A stretch of DNA of 64,000 bases, from the NCBI RefSeq assembly GCF_007049795.1, contig NZ_SCFY01000012.1, forward strand, positions 1-64,000, in the 5' to 3' direction. This document shows, piece by piece, positions 56,680 to 64,000 of this stretch (positions are counted from its first letter, which is position 1; each line of letters starts with the position of its first letter). The notes under the pieces were generated by a model. That model made no database searches and was not told where the DNA came from. It saw nothing but the letters and a program-made list of their open reading frames with translations. The stretch comes from Ectopseudomonas mendocina (GTDB taxonomy: Bacteria; Pseudomonadota; Gammaproteobacteria; Pseudomonadales; Pseudomonadaceae). The translations under genes were made by a program, and so were the position numbers.

Positions 56680-56970
56680 TCAGATGGGCTGCCAGTCCAG
56701 GGTCAATTCTTCCTGCCAGGCAAAACGTTCGAAGTGACTGCCGACGACGCCTTCCAGGCGTTGCAGGTCTTCGCTGCTGGCGCTTTCCACCTGTAGGCGC
56801 AGGCCCTGGTTTTCTGCTTTCAGGGTCGCCAGGCCAGCGCCGAACTCGATGCGTCCCTGTTGTTCATCGAATCTGACCGGGATCTTGTGTGCGAAGTGCT
56901 TGCACAGCCGGCTGATATAGCGCGCCGGGGTGTCGGTTGCGACGAAGGCACTGCTGCTGAATGGAGTCAT
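56680..56970 (-). CDS. DUF2218 family protein
   Basis: The 96-residue protein matches the DUF2218 pattern: an N-terminal segment with TPARYISRLCKHFAHKIPV near residue 14 and a conserved beta-rich end with SHFERFAWQEELTLDW. The function is unknown; some members occur next to iron-uptake genes. AGAGGA lies seven bases before the ATG at 56970, which is why that start is chosen over 56976. It ends four bases past the pxpA-like frame, convergent with it. Confidence 0.82.
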   Translation of the reverse strand: MTPFSSSAFVATDTPARYISRLCKHFAHKIPVRFDEQQGRIEFGAGLATLKAENQGLRLQVESASSEDLQRLEGVVGSHFERFAWQEELTLDWQPI

Positions 56971-57025
56971 GGACATTCCTCTGGGTTATTGGCGTTCGGA
57001 GCGGCCGCCCGCGTGAGCGCTCGGT

Positions 57026-57666
57026 TCAGTACGCCACGGTGAAACGCTGGCGGATATGCTGCGGTCGCTCGGTTTCATCGATCAGCGCCACGGCGAGGTC
57101 GGCAACCGAAATGCTTCCCGGCTCATCGCCATTCATCAGCAACTCGTCGTGGCCCAGACGAAATTTGCCTGTGCGTGGCCCCGGAACGAGCAGGGCGGCG
57201 GGCGAGAGAAAGGTCCACTCCAGCTGAGCCTCCTCGTGCAGCATGTTCAGCGCCTGGCGTGCGCCCTCGGCGCCTTCCTTGTACTCGGCAGGAAAGTCCG
57301 GGGTGTCGATCAATTGCACGCCAGGGGCGACATACAGGCTGCCGGCACCGCCGACAACCAGCAGGCGTTTGATGCCAGCCTGCTTGCTCGCCGCGATGAT
57401 CGAGCGGCTGCCGGCGATGAACTGTTCACGAATCTCTGCTACGCCCCAGCCCGGGTTGAAAGCGCTGATCACTGCCTCATGTCCACGCAACTGCTCGGCC
57501 AGCGCTGTGCTGTCGTGAACGTCCGCCTCAATGGCGCTCAGCTGCGGATGTGCGCTCAGCTTTTGCGGGTGGCGTACCAGAGCGGTGACCTGATGACCGC
57601 GGTTCAAGGCTTCTTGCAGCAGCGGGCGCCGACATAACCAGTGGCGCCGATCAGAGCGATCTTCAT
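57026..57666 (-). pseudogene. NAD(P)H-binding SDR-type protein with a one-base frameshift
   Basis: The gene begins MKIALIGATGYVGA (ATG at 57666), an NAD(P)-binding glycine motif, but this frame stops soon after. The expected continuation LLQEALNRGHQVTALVRHP is in another frame. A single missing base in a run of three G on the plus strand (57624-57626, where four are expected) explains this. The remaining 195 residues, with HEAVISAFNPGWG and LLVVGGAGSLYV, are intact and match the YwnB-like atypical SDR family. The gene is divergent from the LysR regulator at 57767, probably its target. A sequencing error is possible. Confidence 0.8.
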
Positions 57667-57766
57667 GAAGTAATCCTTGGTAGGTGATGGTTGATACATG
57701 ATCGCCGCTGGATAAAGCCTGGAAAAAGTGGCCTGATGTACTTGGATAGTTAAGCGAGGCTTCATA

Positions 57767-58654
57767 ATGGAGCAGCTCAAACGCATGGCGTTGTTCGCCA
57801 CGGTGGTGCAGAAGGGCTCGATGGTGGCAGCTGCCGAAGCCATGGGCATGACGGCTTCTGCGGTCAGTCAGCAGATGCGCCGACTGGAGGAGGCCACTGG
57901 CGTCACGTTGCTGCACCGCACCACACGCAAACTGACCCTGACCGAGGCCGGCGCGCAGTTCTATGAAAGCTGCCGACAGATAGTCGAACTGGCCGAGCGA
58001 GCCGAGCAGCGCCTGGCCGAGCAGCGTGATGCGCCGGTGGGCGAGTTGCGTGTCGCCGCCCCGGTCGGGTTTTCCGGACCGTTGCTGAGCGAAGCGCTGG
58101 CGCCGTTGCTCGGTGCCCATCCGGGGTTGAGCCTGAGCCTGTTCTTTCACGATGAGCAGATCGACCTGATCGAATCACGTATCGACCTGGCCATCCGTGT
58201 CGGCCGCCAGGAGGACTCCAGTCTGGTAGCTCGTTACGTAACCGACTGGCGCATGATCCTGTGCGCAGCTCCAGCCTACCTGGCCCGCGTTGGCTTACCC
58301 GTCGAACCGTCGCAGTTGCTCAAGCTCGACTGGATCGGCCTGCATCTGGAGCGTAGCCAGCACCTGACCTTGCATGGCCCCGGTGGAGTGCAGCAGCGCC
58401 TGCGGCTGGAGGCGCGCATCAGCTGCAACAACATCCTGGCCGCGCGCCAGTTCACCCTGTCGGGTATGGGCGTGTCGTTGCAGCCTGAGCCGGAAATCCG
58501 TGAACTGCTTGCTCGCGGCGAGCTGTTGTCGCTGCTGCCGGATTGGCAACTGGAACCCATCGGCCTGCATATCGTCACCCCTCGGCGCGACGCTCAGCCG
58601 GCCAAAGTGCGCTATGCCATCGAGGCGCTCAGGCGTCATCTGGTCAGTGCCTGA
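57767..58654 (+). CDS. LysR-family transcriptional regulator
   Basis: The 295-residue protein has the family winged helix-turn-helix (MALFATVVQKGSMVAAAEAM, residues 7-26, then SAVSQQMRRLEE) and an effector-binding domain. It resembles the group of LysR regulators that sit beside NAD(P)H-binding or quinone reductase genes. It is transcribed divergently from the frameshifted SDR gene with 100 bases between the starts, the classical layout for a regulator and its target. The effector is unknown. Confidence 0.92.
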   Translation: MEQLKRMALFATVVQKGSMVAAAEAMGMTASAVSQQMRRLEEATGVTLLHRTTRKLTLTEAGAQFYESCRQIVELAERAEQRLAEQRDAPVGELRVAAPVGFSGPLLSEALAPLLGAHPGLSLSLFFHDEQIDLIESRIDLAIRVGRQEDSSLVARYVTDWRMILCAAPAYLARVGLPVEPSQLLKLDWIGLHLERSQHLTLHGPGGVQQRLRLEARISCNNILAARQFTLSGMGVSLQPEPEIRELLARGELLSLLPDWQLEPIGLHIVTPRRDAQPAKVRYAIEALRRHLVSA

Positions 58655-58742
58655 ACAGAGGGAGTCGGCATCTGCCCCGCGCTGTGAGAGGATGGCCCCT
58701 GAAAGTCCGCCTCTGGCCAAAAAGGACCCGTGATCCACACCG

Positions 58743-59630
58743 ATGAAGACGCCCAAACGTATTGAACCCCTGGTCGAAGACGGCCTGGTGGACGAGGTGC
58801 TGCGACCGCTCATGAGCGGCAAGGAAGCAGCGGTTTATGTGGTGCGCTGCGGCGACGAGCTGCGCTGCGCCAAGGTTTACAAGGAAGCCAACAAACGTAG
58901 CTTTCGCCAGGCTTCCGAGTATCAGGAAGGCCGCAAGGTGCGTGGCAGCCGTCAGGCGCGGGCCATGGCCAAGGGCAGCAAATATGGCCGCAAGGAGCAG
59001 GAAAGCGCATGGCAGAACGCCGAAGTCGCCGCGTTGTTCCGTTTGGCCAATGCCGGCGTGAGGGTGCCCAAGCCTTACGATTTTCTCGACGGCGTACTGC
59101 TGATGGAACTGGTGGGCGACGGCGAGGGCGACGTGGCGCCACGGCTCAATGACGTCGACCTGCACCCGGATGATGCGCGTGAATTTCACGCCTTCATGAT
59201 CCAGGAAATCGTCAAGATGCTCTGCGCCGGCCTGGTGCACGGCGACTTGTCGGAATTCAACGTGCTGCTCGGCCCTGATGGCCCGGTGATCATCGATCTG
59301 CCGCAGGCCGTGGACGCCGCCGCCAACAACCACGCCTTCAGCATGCTCGAGCGCGATGTGCGCAACATGGCTGAGTACTTCGGCCAGTTCGCTCCCGAGC
59401 TGAGATACACCAAGTACGCCAAGGAAATGTGGGCGCTGTACGAGGCCGGCAAACTGCTGCCCGATACGCAGCTGACCGGCGAATTCGCCGAGCCCGAGGA
59501 CGCTGCCGATATCGACGCGGTGATGCGCGAGATCAAGGCCGCCCTGGCCGAGGAAGCGAAGAAGCAGGCCCTGCTCAACGCCGAAGACGAACCCAAGGAC
59601 GCCGAGCCGATCCCGCCCTGGATGCGCTGA
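58743..59630 (+). CDS. RIO1-type serine kinase
   Basis: The 295-residue protein is an atypical protein kinase. It has a nucleotide-binding region with SGKEAAVYVVRCG near residue 25, a lysine in RCAKVYKE, a catalytic loop HGDLSEFNVLL near residue 167, and the metal-binding IIDLPQAVDAAANNHA near residue 181. In eukaryotes RIO kinases act in ribosome maturation; the bacterial role is not defined. The C-terminal extension is rich in Glu and Ala. All catalytic residues are present. The ATG at 58743 is the first in frame, with a weak ribosome site. Confidence 0.9.
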   Translation: MKTPKRIEPLVEDGLVDEVLRPLMSGKEAAVYVVRCGDELRCAKVYKEANKRSFRQASEYQEGRKVRGSRQARAMAKGSKYGRKEQESAWQNAEVAALFRLANAGVRVPKPYDFLDGVLLMELVGDGEGDVAPRLNDVDLHPDDAREFHAFMIQEIVKMLCAGLVHGDLSEFNVLLGPDGPVIIDLPQAVDAAANNHAFSMLERDVRNMAEYFGQFAPELRYTKYAKEMWALYEAGKLLPDTQLTGEFAEPEDAADIDAVMREIKAALAEEAKKQALLNAEDEPKDAEPIPPWMR

Positions 59631-59655
59631 TAAAGCTTTTGCCGGGCCCTGCTCC

Positions 59656-59786
59656 GTAGGGTGCGCCGTGCGCACATCCTCACGCTGCGCCCGGTGCCAT
59701 GGGAGGGGCTTTAGAACTGGCGGCGCCACTGACGTAGGGCGGGTGCAACCCGCCGTTGTCGGTCTGGCGGGTTTCACCCGCCCTAC
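59656..59786. repeat. Repeat cluster between the RIO kinase gene and cueR
   Basis: A half copy GTAGGGTGCGCCGTGCGCAC (59656-59675) belongs to the family of 36325. A complete palindrome GTAGGGCGGGTGCAACCCGCC / GGCGGGTTTCACCCGCCCTAC follows at 59734-59786, nearly identical to that at 35503-35557. The palindrome overlaps the end of cueR by four bases. Confidence 0.75.
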
Positions 59787-60214
59787 GGCTGACGGTGCGA
59801 CGAACATCCCGCCGCGCCGCAACTCACTCCTTCCTCCAGCTCCTGCAGAATCGGACAATCCGGCCGGCTATCGCCCTGGCAACTGTTTGCCAGATCTACC
59901 AGCGTATCGCGCAAGGCGCTCATCTCGGCAATCTTACGTTCCAGTTCGGCGATATGGCCCTCGGCCAATGCCTTCACATCGGCACTGGCGCGCTGCTTGT
60001 CCTGCCACAGGGCCAGCAGCTTGCCGACCTCCTCCAGCGAAAAGCCCAGATCCCGTGCCCGCTTGATGAATGCCAGGCGGTGCAGGTCGCTGCTGCTGTA
60101 CTGCCGATAGCCACTCTCCGAGCGCCCGGCATGGGGCAGCAGGTCGATGGACTCGTAGTAGCGAATCATCTTGGCACTGAGGCCGGTGTGCTTGGCGGCT
60201 TGGCCGATGTTCAT
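59783..60214 (-). CDS. cueR: Copper-responsive MerR-family regulator CueR
   Basis: CueR activates copper export genes when it binds Cu(I). The 143-residue protein has a MerR helix-turn-helix ([19 protein letters not shown], residues 3-21), a long dimer helix, and the metal loop with C112 and C120 in the CueR spacing (seven residues between). The last 15 residues have extra Cys and His. The gene overlaps copA by four bases, so it is transcribed with it. Two CueR-type boxes lie upstream of copA and copZ. Confidence 0.95.
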   Translation of the reverse strand: MNIGQAAKHTGLSAKMIRYYESIDLLPHAGRSESGYRQYSSSDLHRLAFIKRARDLGFSLEEVGKLLALWQDKQRASADVKALAEGHIAELERKIAEMSALRDTLVDLANSCQGDSRPDCPILQELEEGVSCGAAGCSSHRQP

Positions 60215-62580
60215 GCTCGCGGTCTCCAGCGATTGAGCAGCAACGCGTTGCTCACCACGCTGACGCTGGACAGGGCCATGGCGGCGCCAGCGAACATCGG
60301 GTTGAGCAGGCCGGCGGCGGCCAGCGGGATGCCGATCAGGTTGTAGATGAAGGCCCAGAACAGGTTCTGGCGGATCTTGGCATAGGTGCGCCGGCTGATG
60401 TCCAGCGCGGCCGGCACCAGGCGAGGGTCGCCGCGCATCAGGGTGATGCCGGCGGCATGCATGGCCGCATCGGTGCCGCCACCCATGGCGATGCCGACGT
60501 CGGCTGCGGCCAGTGCTGGGGCGTCGTTGATGCCGTCGCCGACCATGGCCACGGTGCCGTGCTGGCGCAGTTCGCCGATCAGCCGCGCCTTGTCCGCTGG
60601 CAGCACCTGCGCATGAGGTTGGTCGATGCCCAGCACGCTGGCCACCGCCGCGACGCTGCCCTGGTTATCGCCGCTGATCAGGTGACTGGTGATGCCCTGT
60701 TCGCGCAGTTCGGCGATGGCGTCGGCCGCACCTTCCTTGAGTTGATCACCGAAGGCCAGCAGGCCAAGCAGGCGTGGCGTGCTGCCGGTTTCGATCAGCC
60801 AGGACAGCGTGCGGCCCTCGGCCTCCCAGGTGCGGGCGGATTCGGCCAGTGCTCCAGCCTGCAAATGGTTCTCCTCCAGCAGGCGGCTGCTGCCCAGTTG
60901 CAGGCTGCGGCCCTCGACACTGCCAGCGATTCCACGACCGGTCAGCGCGCGGCTGTCGCTGAGTGCTGGCAGGGCGATGTGCTGTTCGGCGCAGCGCTGC
61001 AAGACGGCCTTGGCCAGCGGATGTTCGCTGCCCTGTTGCAGGCTACCGGCCAGGCGCAGCAGTTCGGCTTCATTGGCTTCGCCCAGGCCGATATGGACGA
61101 TGCGCGGTTTGCCTTCGGTGAGGGTGCCTGTCTTGTCGAAGGCGATGTGCTGCACGGCATGCGCCACCTCCAGCGCTTCGGCGTCCTTGATCAGGATGCC
61201 GTGGCGCGCGGCGACGCCGGTGCCGGCCATGATCGCGGTCGGCGTGGCCAGGCCCAGCGCGCAGGGACAGGCGATCACCAGCACCGCGACGGCATTGAGC
61301 AGGGCGCTTTCCAGCGACGCGCCGAGTGCCAGCCAGCCGAGCAGCGTGGCCAGGGCGATCAGCAGCACGGTTGGGACGAACACCTGACTGACCTTGTCCA
61401 CCAGCTTCTGGATCGGTGCCTTCGCTGCCTGGGCGTCTTCGACCAGGCGGATGATCCGCGATAGCACGGTCTCCGCACCCAGGGCCGTGGTTTCCACCAG
61501 CAGGCGGCCTTCGCCGTTGATGGCGCCAGCGGTGACCTTGTCGCCCGGCTGCTTGGCCACCGGCAGGCTTTCACCGCTGATCAGCGCCTCGTCCGCATGG
61601 CTGTGGCCCTCCAGGACCTGGCCGTCGACCGGGAAGCGCTCGCCCGGCTTGACCAGGATATGGTCGCCCAGCGCCAGCTCGTCGATACCGACGCGTTCCT
61701 CGTGGCCATCCACAAGGCGCACCGCGTGATCCGGGCGCAGTGCCTGCAACGCGCGAATGGCGCTGGCGGTCTGGCGCTTGGCACGGCTCTCAAGGTACTT
61801 GCCGAGCAGGATCAGGCTGATGATCACTGCCGAGGCTTCGAAGTACAGGTGCGGCATTTGCCCGGCCGGCGTCACAGCCCACTGATACAGGCTCAGGCCA
61901 TAGCCGGCGCTGGTGCCGATCGCCACCAGTTGGTCCATGTTGCCGGCGCGAGCCTTCAGCGCCTGCCAGGCCGCGCGATAGAAGCGCGCGCCGAAGATGA
62001 ACTGCACCGGCGTGGCCAGCAGGAATTGCGCCCAGGCTGGTAGCATCCAGTGCAGGCCGAACGGCTCGACGAGCATCGGCAGCACCAGCGGCAGAGTCAG
62101 GACGATGGCTGCCAGCAAGGTCAGACGTTCACGGCGTAGTCGGTGCTGGGCATCATCCGTCGTGGCGTGATCATCGAGCAGGGTGGCTTTGTAACCGGCG
62201 GCAGCTACCGCCTTCAGCGCCTGTTGCGGGTCGAAACCAGCGAGCACCTGCAGGCGCGCCTTCTCATCGGCAAGATTGACGGCGACCTGGCTGACACCCG
62301 GCAGCTTGTTCAGAGCGCGCTCGATACGACCGACGCAGCTGGCGCAGGTCATGCCCTCGATGTCCAAGTCCAGAGGCTGGCTGGGCACGCTGTAACCGGC
62401 GCCCTCGATGGCGGTGATCAGTTGCGGCAGGCTGCCGGCTGGCGCTTCGATACGCGCCTGCTCATTGGCCAGGTTGACGCTGGCGCTGCTCACCTCCGGC
62501 AATTTGCGTAACGCGCGCTCGACACGGCCGGCGCAACTGGCGCAGGTCATGCCTCGGATCGGCAGGTCGAAAGTGGTCAT
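60211..62580 (-). CDS. copA: Copper-exporting P-type ATPase CopA
   Basis: CopA pumps Cu(I) out of the cytoplasm at the expense of ATP. The 789-residue protein has two heavy-metal domains (C13-x2-C16 and C79-x2-C82 in GMTCASC), eight membrane helices, the ion-binding CPC motif at residues 438-440, the phosphorylation site DKTGT at 482, and GDGINDAPA in the hinge. The length is normal. The start is preceded by AAGGAG. The gene is expressed with cueR from a CueR-type promoter. Confidence 0.97.
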   Translation of the reverse strand: MTTFDLPIRGMTCASCAGRVERALRKLPEVSSASVNLANEQARIEAPAGSLPQLITAIEGAGYSVPSQPLDLDIEGMTCASCVGRIERALNKLPGVSQVAVNLADEKARLQVLAGFDPQQALKAVAAAGYKATLLDDHATTDDAQHRLRRERLTLLAAIVLTLPLVLPMLVEPFGLHWMLPAWAQFLLATPVQFIFGARFYRAAWQALKARAGNMDQLVAIGTSAGYGLSLYQWAVTPAGQMPHLYFEASAVIISLILLGKYLESRAKRQTASAIRALQALRPDHAVRLVDGHEERVGIDELALGDHILVKPGERFPVDGQVLEGHSHADEALISGESLPVAKQPGDKVTAGAINGEGRLLVETTALGAETVLSRIIRLVEDAQAAKAPIQKLVDKVSQVFVPTVLLIALATLLGWLALGASLESALLNAVAVLVIACPCALGLATPTAIMAGTGVAARHGILIKDAEALEVAHAVQHIAFDKTGTLTEGKPRIVHIGLGEANEAELLRLAGSLQQGSEHPLAKAVLQRCAEQHIALPALSDSRALTGRGIAGSVEGRSLQLGSSRLLEENHLQAGALAESARTWEAEGRTLSWLIETGSTPRLLGLLAFGDQLKEGAADAIAELREQGITSHLISGDNQGSVAAVASVLGIDQPHAQVLPADKARLIGELRQHGTVAMVGDGINDAPALAAADVGIAMGGGTDAAMHAAGITLMRGDPRLVPAALDISRRTYAKIRQNLFWAFIYNLIGIPLAAAGLLNPMFAGAAMALSSVSVVSNALLLNRWRPRA

Positions 62581-62614
62581 GGTTCGGCTCCTTGTAGCTT
62601 GATGGCTACAGGAT

Positions 62615-62640
62615 CAACCTTGACCCCATGGCAAGGTCAA
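62615..62640 (-). promoter_or_regulatory. CueR-type promoter of copA
   Basis: On the minus strand TTGACC (-35, at 62635-62640) is followed by a 19-base spacer and GATCCT. The spacer carries most of the dyad ACCTTGCC...GGTCAAGGT at 62617-62637. The 19-base spacing, too long for plain sigma-70 use, and the dyad are the marks of MerR-family metal promoters such as copA of E. coli. Confidence 0.85.
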
Positions 62641-62644
62641 GCCT

Positions 62645-63037
62645 TCAGTTCAGTGTTGGCGCGGCATGCAGTCGCAGGCCATCGCTGCCCATGGCGATGC
62701 GGTAGCGGCGCACCTCGCCCGATTGCAGTTCCAGCGACTGACCGGCGAGCTGGTTGATACCGTCCTGACATGAACCGGTGCCGGTCAGGCCGAGGCGCAG
62801 CGAGACCTTGCCTGGCGGCAGGTTGAAGGACACCGACTGGCCTTGATGCAAGCGTGCGGCCATCTGGTCATGCAGGTACAGCGCAACCTCGCAGGTAGTG
62901 GCCACTTCCAGGCGTTCGCGCGAGACGATCAGCACCGCATAACCTTCGCCCTGGCTGGTCGAAGGCAACGGGGCCAGTGGTTCGGCCTGGGCCAGAGGCG
63001 CCAGCAGCAGGGCAAGGGCGGAGCAGAGCAGACGCAT
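62645..63037 (-). CDS. Secreted protein of unknown function in the copper locus
   Basis: The 130-residue protein has a signal peptide (MRLLCSALALLLAPLAQA, cleaved near EPLAPLPS). The mature part has two cysteines (TTCEVAL, GSCQDG) that could form a disulfide, and a beta-sandwich-like pattern with SVSFNLPPGKVSLRLGLTGT. I do not recognise the family. The ATG at 63037 follows GAGGGT by seven bases, and a longer reading through the MITE-like element is rejected. It lies between copA and copZ, within the CueR-controlled locus, so a copper-linked role in the periplasm is plausible but unproven. Confidence 0.65.
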   Translation of the reverse strand: MRLLCSALALLLAPLAQAEPLAPLPSTSQGEGYAVLIVSRERLEVATTCEVALYLHDQMAARLHQGQSVSFNLPPGKVSLRLGLTGTGSCQDGINQLAGQSLELQSGEVRRYRIAMGSDGLRLHAAPTLN

Positions 63038-63085
63038 GGTGATGACCCTCGTACGGGAACGCGGCAAATGACATGACGCAAGGGC

Positions 63086-63116
63086 TTGACCTTGCCACCG
63101 TGGCAAGGTCGAGACT
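63086..63116 (+). promoter_or_regulatory. CueR-type promoter of copZ
   Basis: TTGACC (63086-63091), a 19-base spacer and GAGACT form a MerR-type promoter. The spacer carries most of the palindrome ACCTTGCCAC-C-GTGGCAAGGT at 63089-63109, more symmetrical than the copA box. It points toward copZ, 183 bases away, with the repeat element between. Confidence 0.85.
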
Positions 63117-63129
63117 ACTCCCATCGACC

Positions 63130-63271
63130 AGCAGGCCGTTGAAAACGTAGGCGAGGTAGCCAATGCAAGGCAAAAATAGGCGAAAAAGCGGAGTTTACGA
63201 GCCGTAAATGAGCATTTTGAGCCTGTTTTTAACGCTGCAGTGGCAACGTAGGTAGTTTTCAACAGCCTGCT
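63130..63271. mobile_element. MITE-like element in the copZ leader
   Basis: A 142-bp stretch is bounded by imperfect inverted ends, AGCAGGCCGTTGAAAAC on the left and GTTTTCAACAGCCTGCT on the right (one mismatch). Further pairing continues inward (GTAGG motifs). It encodes nothing. The ends resemble, from memory, the CAGGCTGTTGAAAA tips of small repeats common in Pseudomonas and Acinetobacter. No clear target duplication is seen. It lies between the copZ promoter and the gene, so it is probably transcribed as part of the leader. Confidence 0.7.
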
Positions 63272-63291
63272 ATAGGTTCAAGGAGTCAGTC

Positions 63292-63489
63292 ATGCAGCAA
63301 TTCAAGGTTAGCGGAATGTCCTGCGGTCATTGCGTGCGCGCCGTCACCCAGGCAATCCAGGCGCTGGACCAGACGGCCAGCGTCGAAGTCGATCTGGCTG
63401 CGGGGCTGGTACGAGTGCAGGGCAACCTGGACGCTGCGCAGATCCAGGCCGCCATCCGTGAAGAGGGTTACGAGGTTACGCCCGCGTAG
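63292..63489 (+). CDS. copZ: Copper chaperone CopZ
   Basis: The 65-residue cytoplasmic protein is a single heavy-metal-associated domain with the Cu(I)-binding motif MSCGHC at residues 9-14. It passes copper to CopA. AAGGAG lies nine bases before the ATG. It is controlled by the CueR-type promoter at 63086. Confidence 0.93.
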   Translation: MQQFKVSGMSCGHCVRAVTQAIQALDQTASVEVDLAAGLVRVQGNLDAAQIQAAIREEGYEVTPA

Positions 63490-63501
63490 AACTCGGATCG
63501 G

Positions 63502-64000
63502 CTATGGCCACTGCCGCAGCAGGCCGCGAAAGCAGCTGTCGATCATCGCTGGCGTGTCGGTCTGGGCGTCGAACAGATTGGGATCGCGCAGCCAATCGCT
63601 GAACAGGCCGACGATTAGCGCGTGCAGCGTGCGCGAGGCCAGGCGTGGGGTGATGCCGGGGTGCAGGTGCGGTTGCACCTCTGGCAGGGCGAACTGTTGT
63701 TCGCACAGGGCGATGAACTGATTGACGAAGGCTTCGTGGCGCTCTTCGGCTTCGCGTAAATCCTCGGTGAACTCGCAGCGGCGCAGCAGCACGGTGAGGA
63801 TGCGCCGGCGTTGCTCATCCAGCACCAGATTGGCCATGGCTTCTATGCACAGGTCGCGCAGTAACTGCAGCGACGCCAGGCCGTCGACTGCGGCCAACTG
63901 TTCGGCCAGTGGCTCCAATGGCAGGCGTACCTGATTGAGCATTTCGTGGAACAGGTGCGCCTTGTTCTGGAAATGCCAATAAACCGCGCCGCGCGTGACC
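63502..64000 (-). CDS. TetR-family regulator, partial
   Basis: The gene runs off the right edge; 165 residues are visible. Beyond the in-frame ATG at 63942 the frame continues upstream as VTRGAVYWHFQNKAHLFHE, the second half of a TetR helix-turn-helix, so that ATG is not the start. The C-terminal ligand domain resembles regulators of RND efflux pumps such as TtgR, AcrR or NalC. The controlled genes are outside the window. Confidence 0.85.
   Translation of the reverse strand, partial: VTRGAVYWHFQNKAHLFHEMLNQVRLPLEPLAEQLAAVDGLASLQLLRDLCIEAMANLVLDEQRRRILTVLLRRCEFTEDLREAEERHEAFVNQFIALCEQQFALPEVQPHLHPGITPRLASRTLHALIVGLFSDWLRDPNLFDAQTDTPAMIDSCFRGLLRQWP

Noticed and set aside
57026..58150. One continuous 374-codon minus-strand gene spanning the SDR and part of the LysR gene
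   Set aside because: Its first half is antisense to the clear LysR coding sequence, and the real SDR start is MKIALIGATGYVG at 57666 in another frame.

Overview
The window is a high-GC gammaproteobacterial chromosome segment. It most likely comes from a Pseudomonas of the P. aeruginosa-related mendocina/oleovorans lineage (Ectopseudomonas). The evidence is the gene order from memory of P. aeruginosa: ndh, MOSC and DUF1780 genes, a CbiM-like permease, yacG-coaE-pilDCB, the pilin locus, nadC, a DUF1631 gene, ampDE, a chemoreceptor, then speC and piuA-piuC. No phage, CRISPR array or intact insertion sequence is visible.

Layout. 1-1330: a short DUF1631 paralogue and a tRNA-Asn/Pro/Lys cluster. 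1331-6600: repeat-rich spacer, ndh and a run of small housekeeping genes ending in yacG-coaE. 6766-10560: pilD, pilC and pilB on the minus strand. 10690-15340: an accessory island at the site where pilA normally lies, visibly AT-rich at its start. It holds a 61-residue helix-only pilin, a secreted six-cysteine protein, a second helix-only pilin, a three-gene ABC system resembling Myxococcus PilG/H/I, and a MntA-HepT toxin-antitoxin pair. 15452-23026: nadC, full-length DUF1631 protein, ampD-ampE and a chemoreceptor with a flagellar sigma (FliA) promoter. 23367-26340: tatD and an asmA-family gene. 26384-33124: the fructose phosphotransferase regulon (fruR divergent from fruBKA, with a perfect Cra operator). 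33271-40691: an EF-hand membrane protein, a CobB-type sirtuin, PQQ glucose dehydrogenase and prfC. 40859-55703: iron-uptake functions around speC, namely a PepSY-flavoprotein fusion reductase, piuA-piuC, an alpha-hydroxyacid dehydrogenase, and a second cluster of flavoprotein, DUF4198, DUF2271, PepSY protein and TonB receptor. 55932-59630: a pxpA-like frame with an in-frame TGA at a conserved Cys, DUF2218, a frameshifted NAD(P)-binding gene beside its LysR regulator, and a RIO kinase. 59783-63489: copper homeostasis (cueR, copA, a secreted orphan, copZ) with two CueR-type operators. The window ends inside a TetR regulator.

The most noteworthy system is the split type IV pilin plus ABC cassette at 10729-14280. 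The helix-only pilins look like the short PilA-N of Geobacter rather than the full-length pilins usual in Pseudomonas, and the ABC genes recall an accessory known from deltaproteobacterial pilus loci. The pilD/pilC/pilB genes next door look complete, so a foreign-type pilus subunit may be assembled by the resident machinery. The second point of interest is the in-frame TGA at 56037, which replaces the Cys of the conserved CGFH motif in an otherwise open pxpA-like frame.

Intergenic spaces carry at least five families of palindromic repeats, which make up most of the gene-free DNA.
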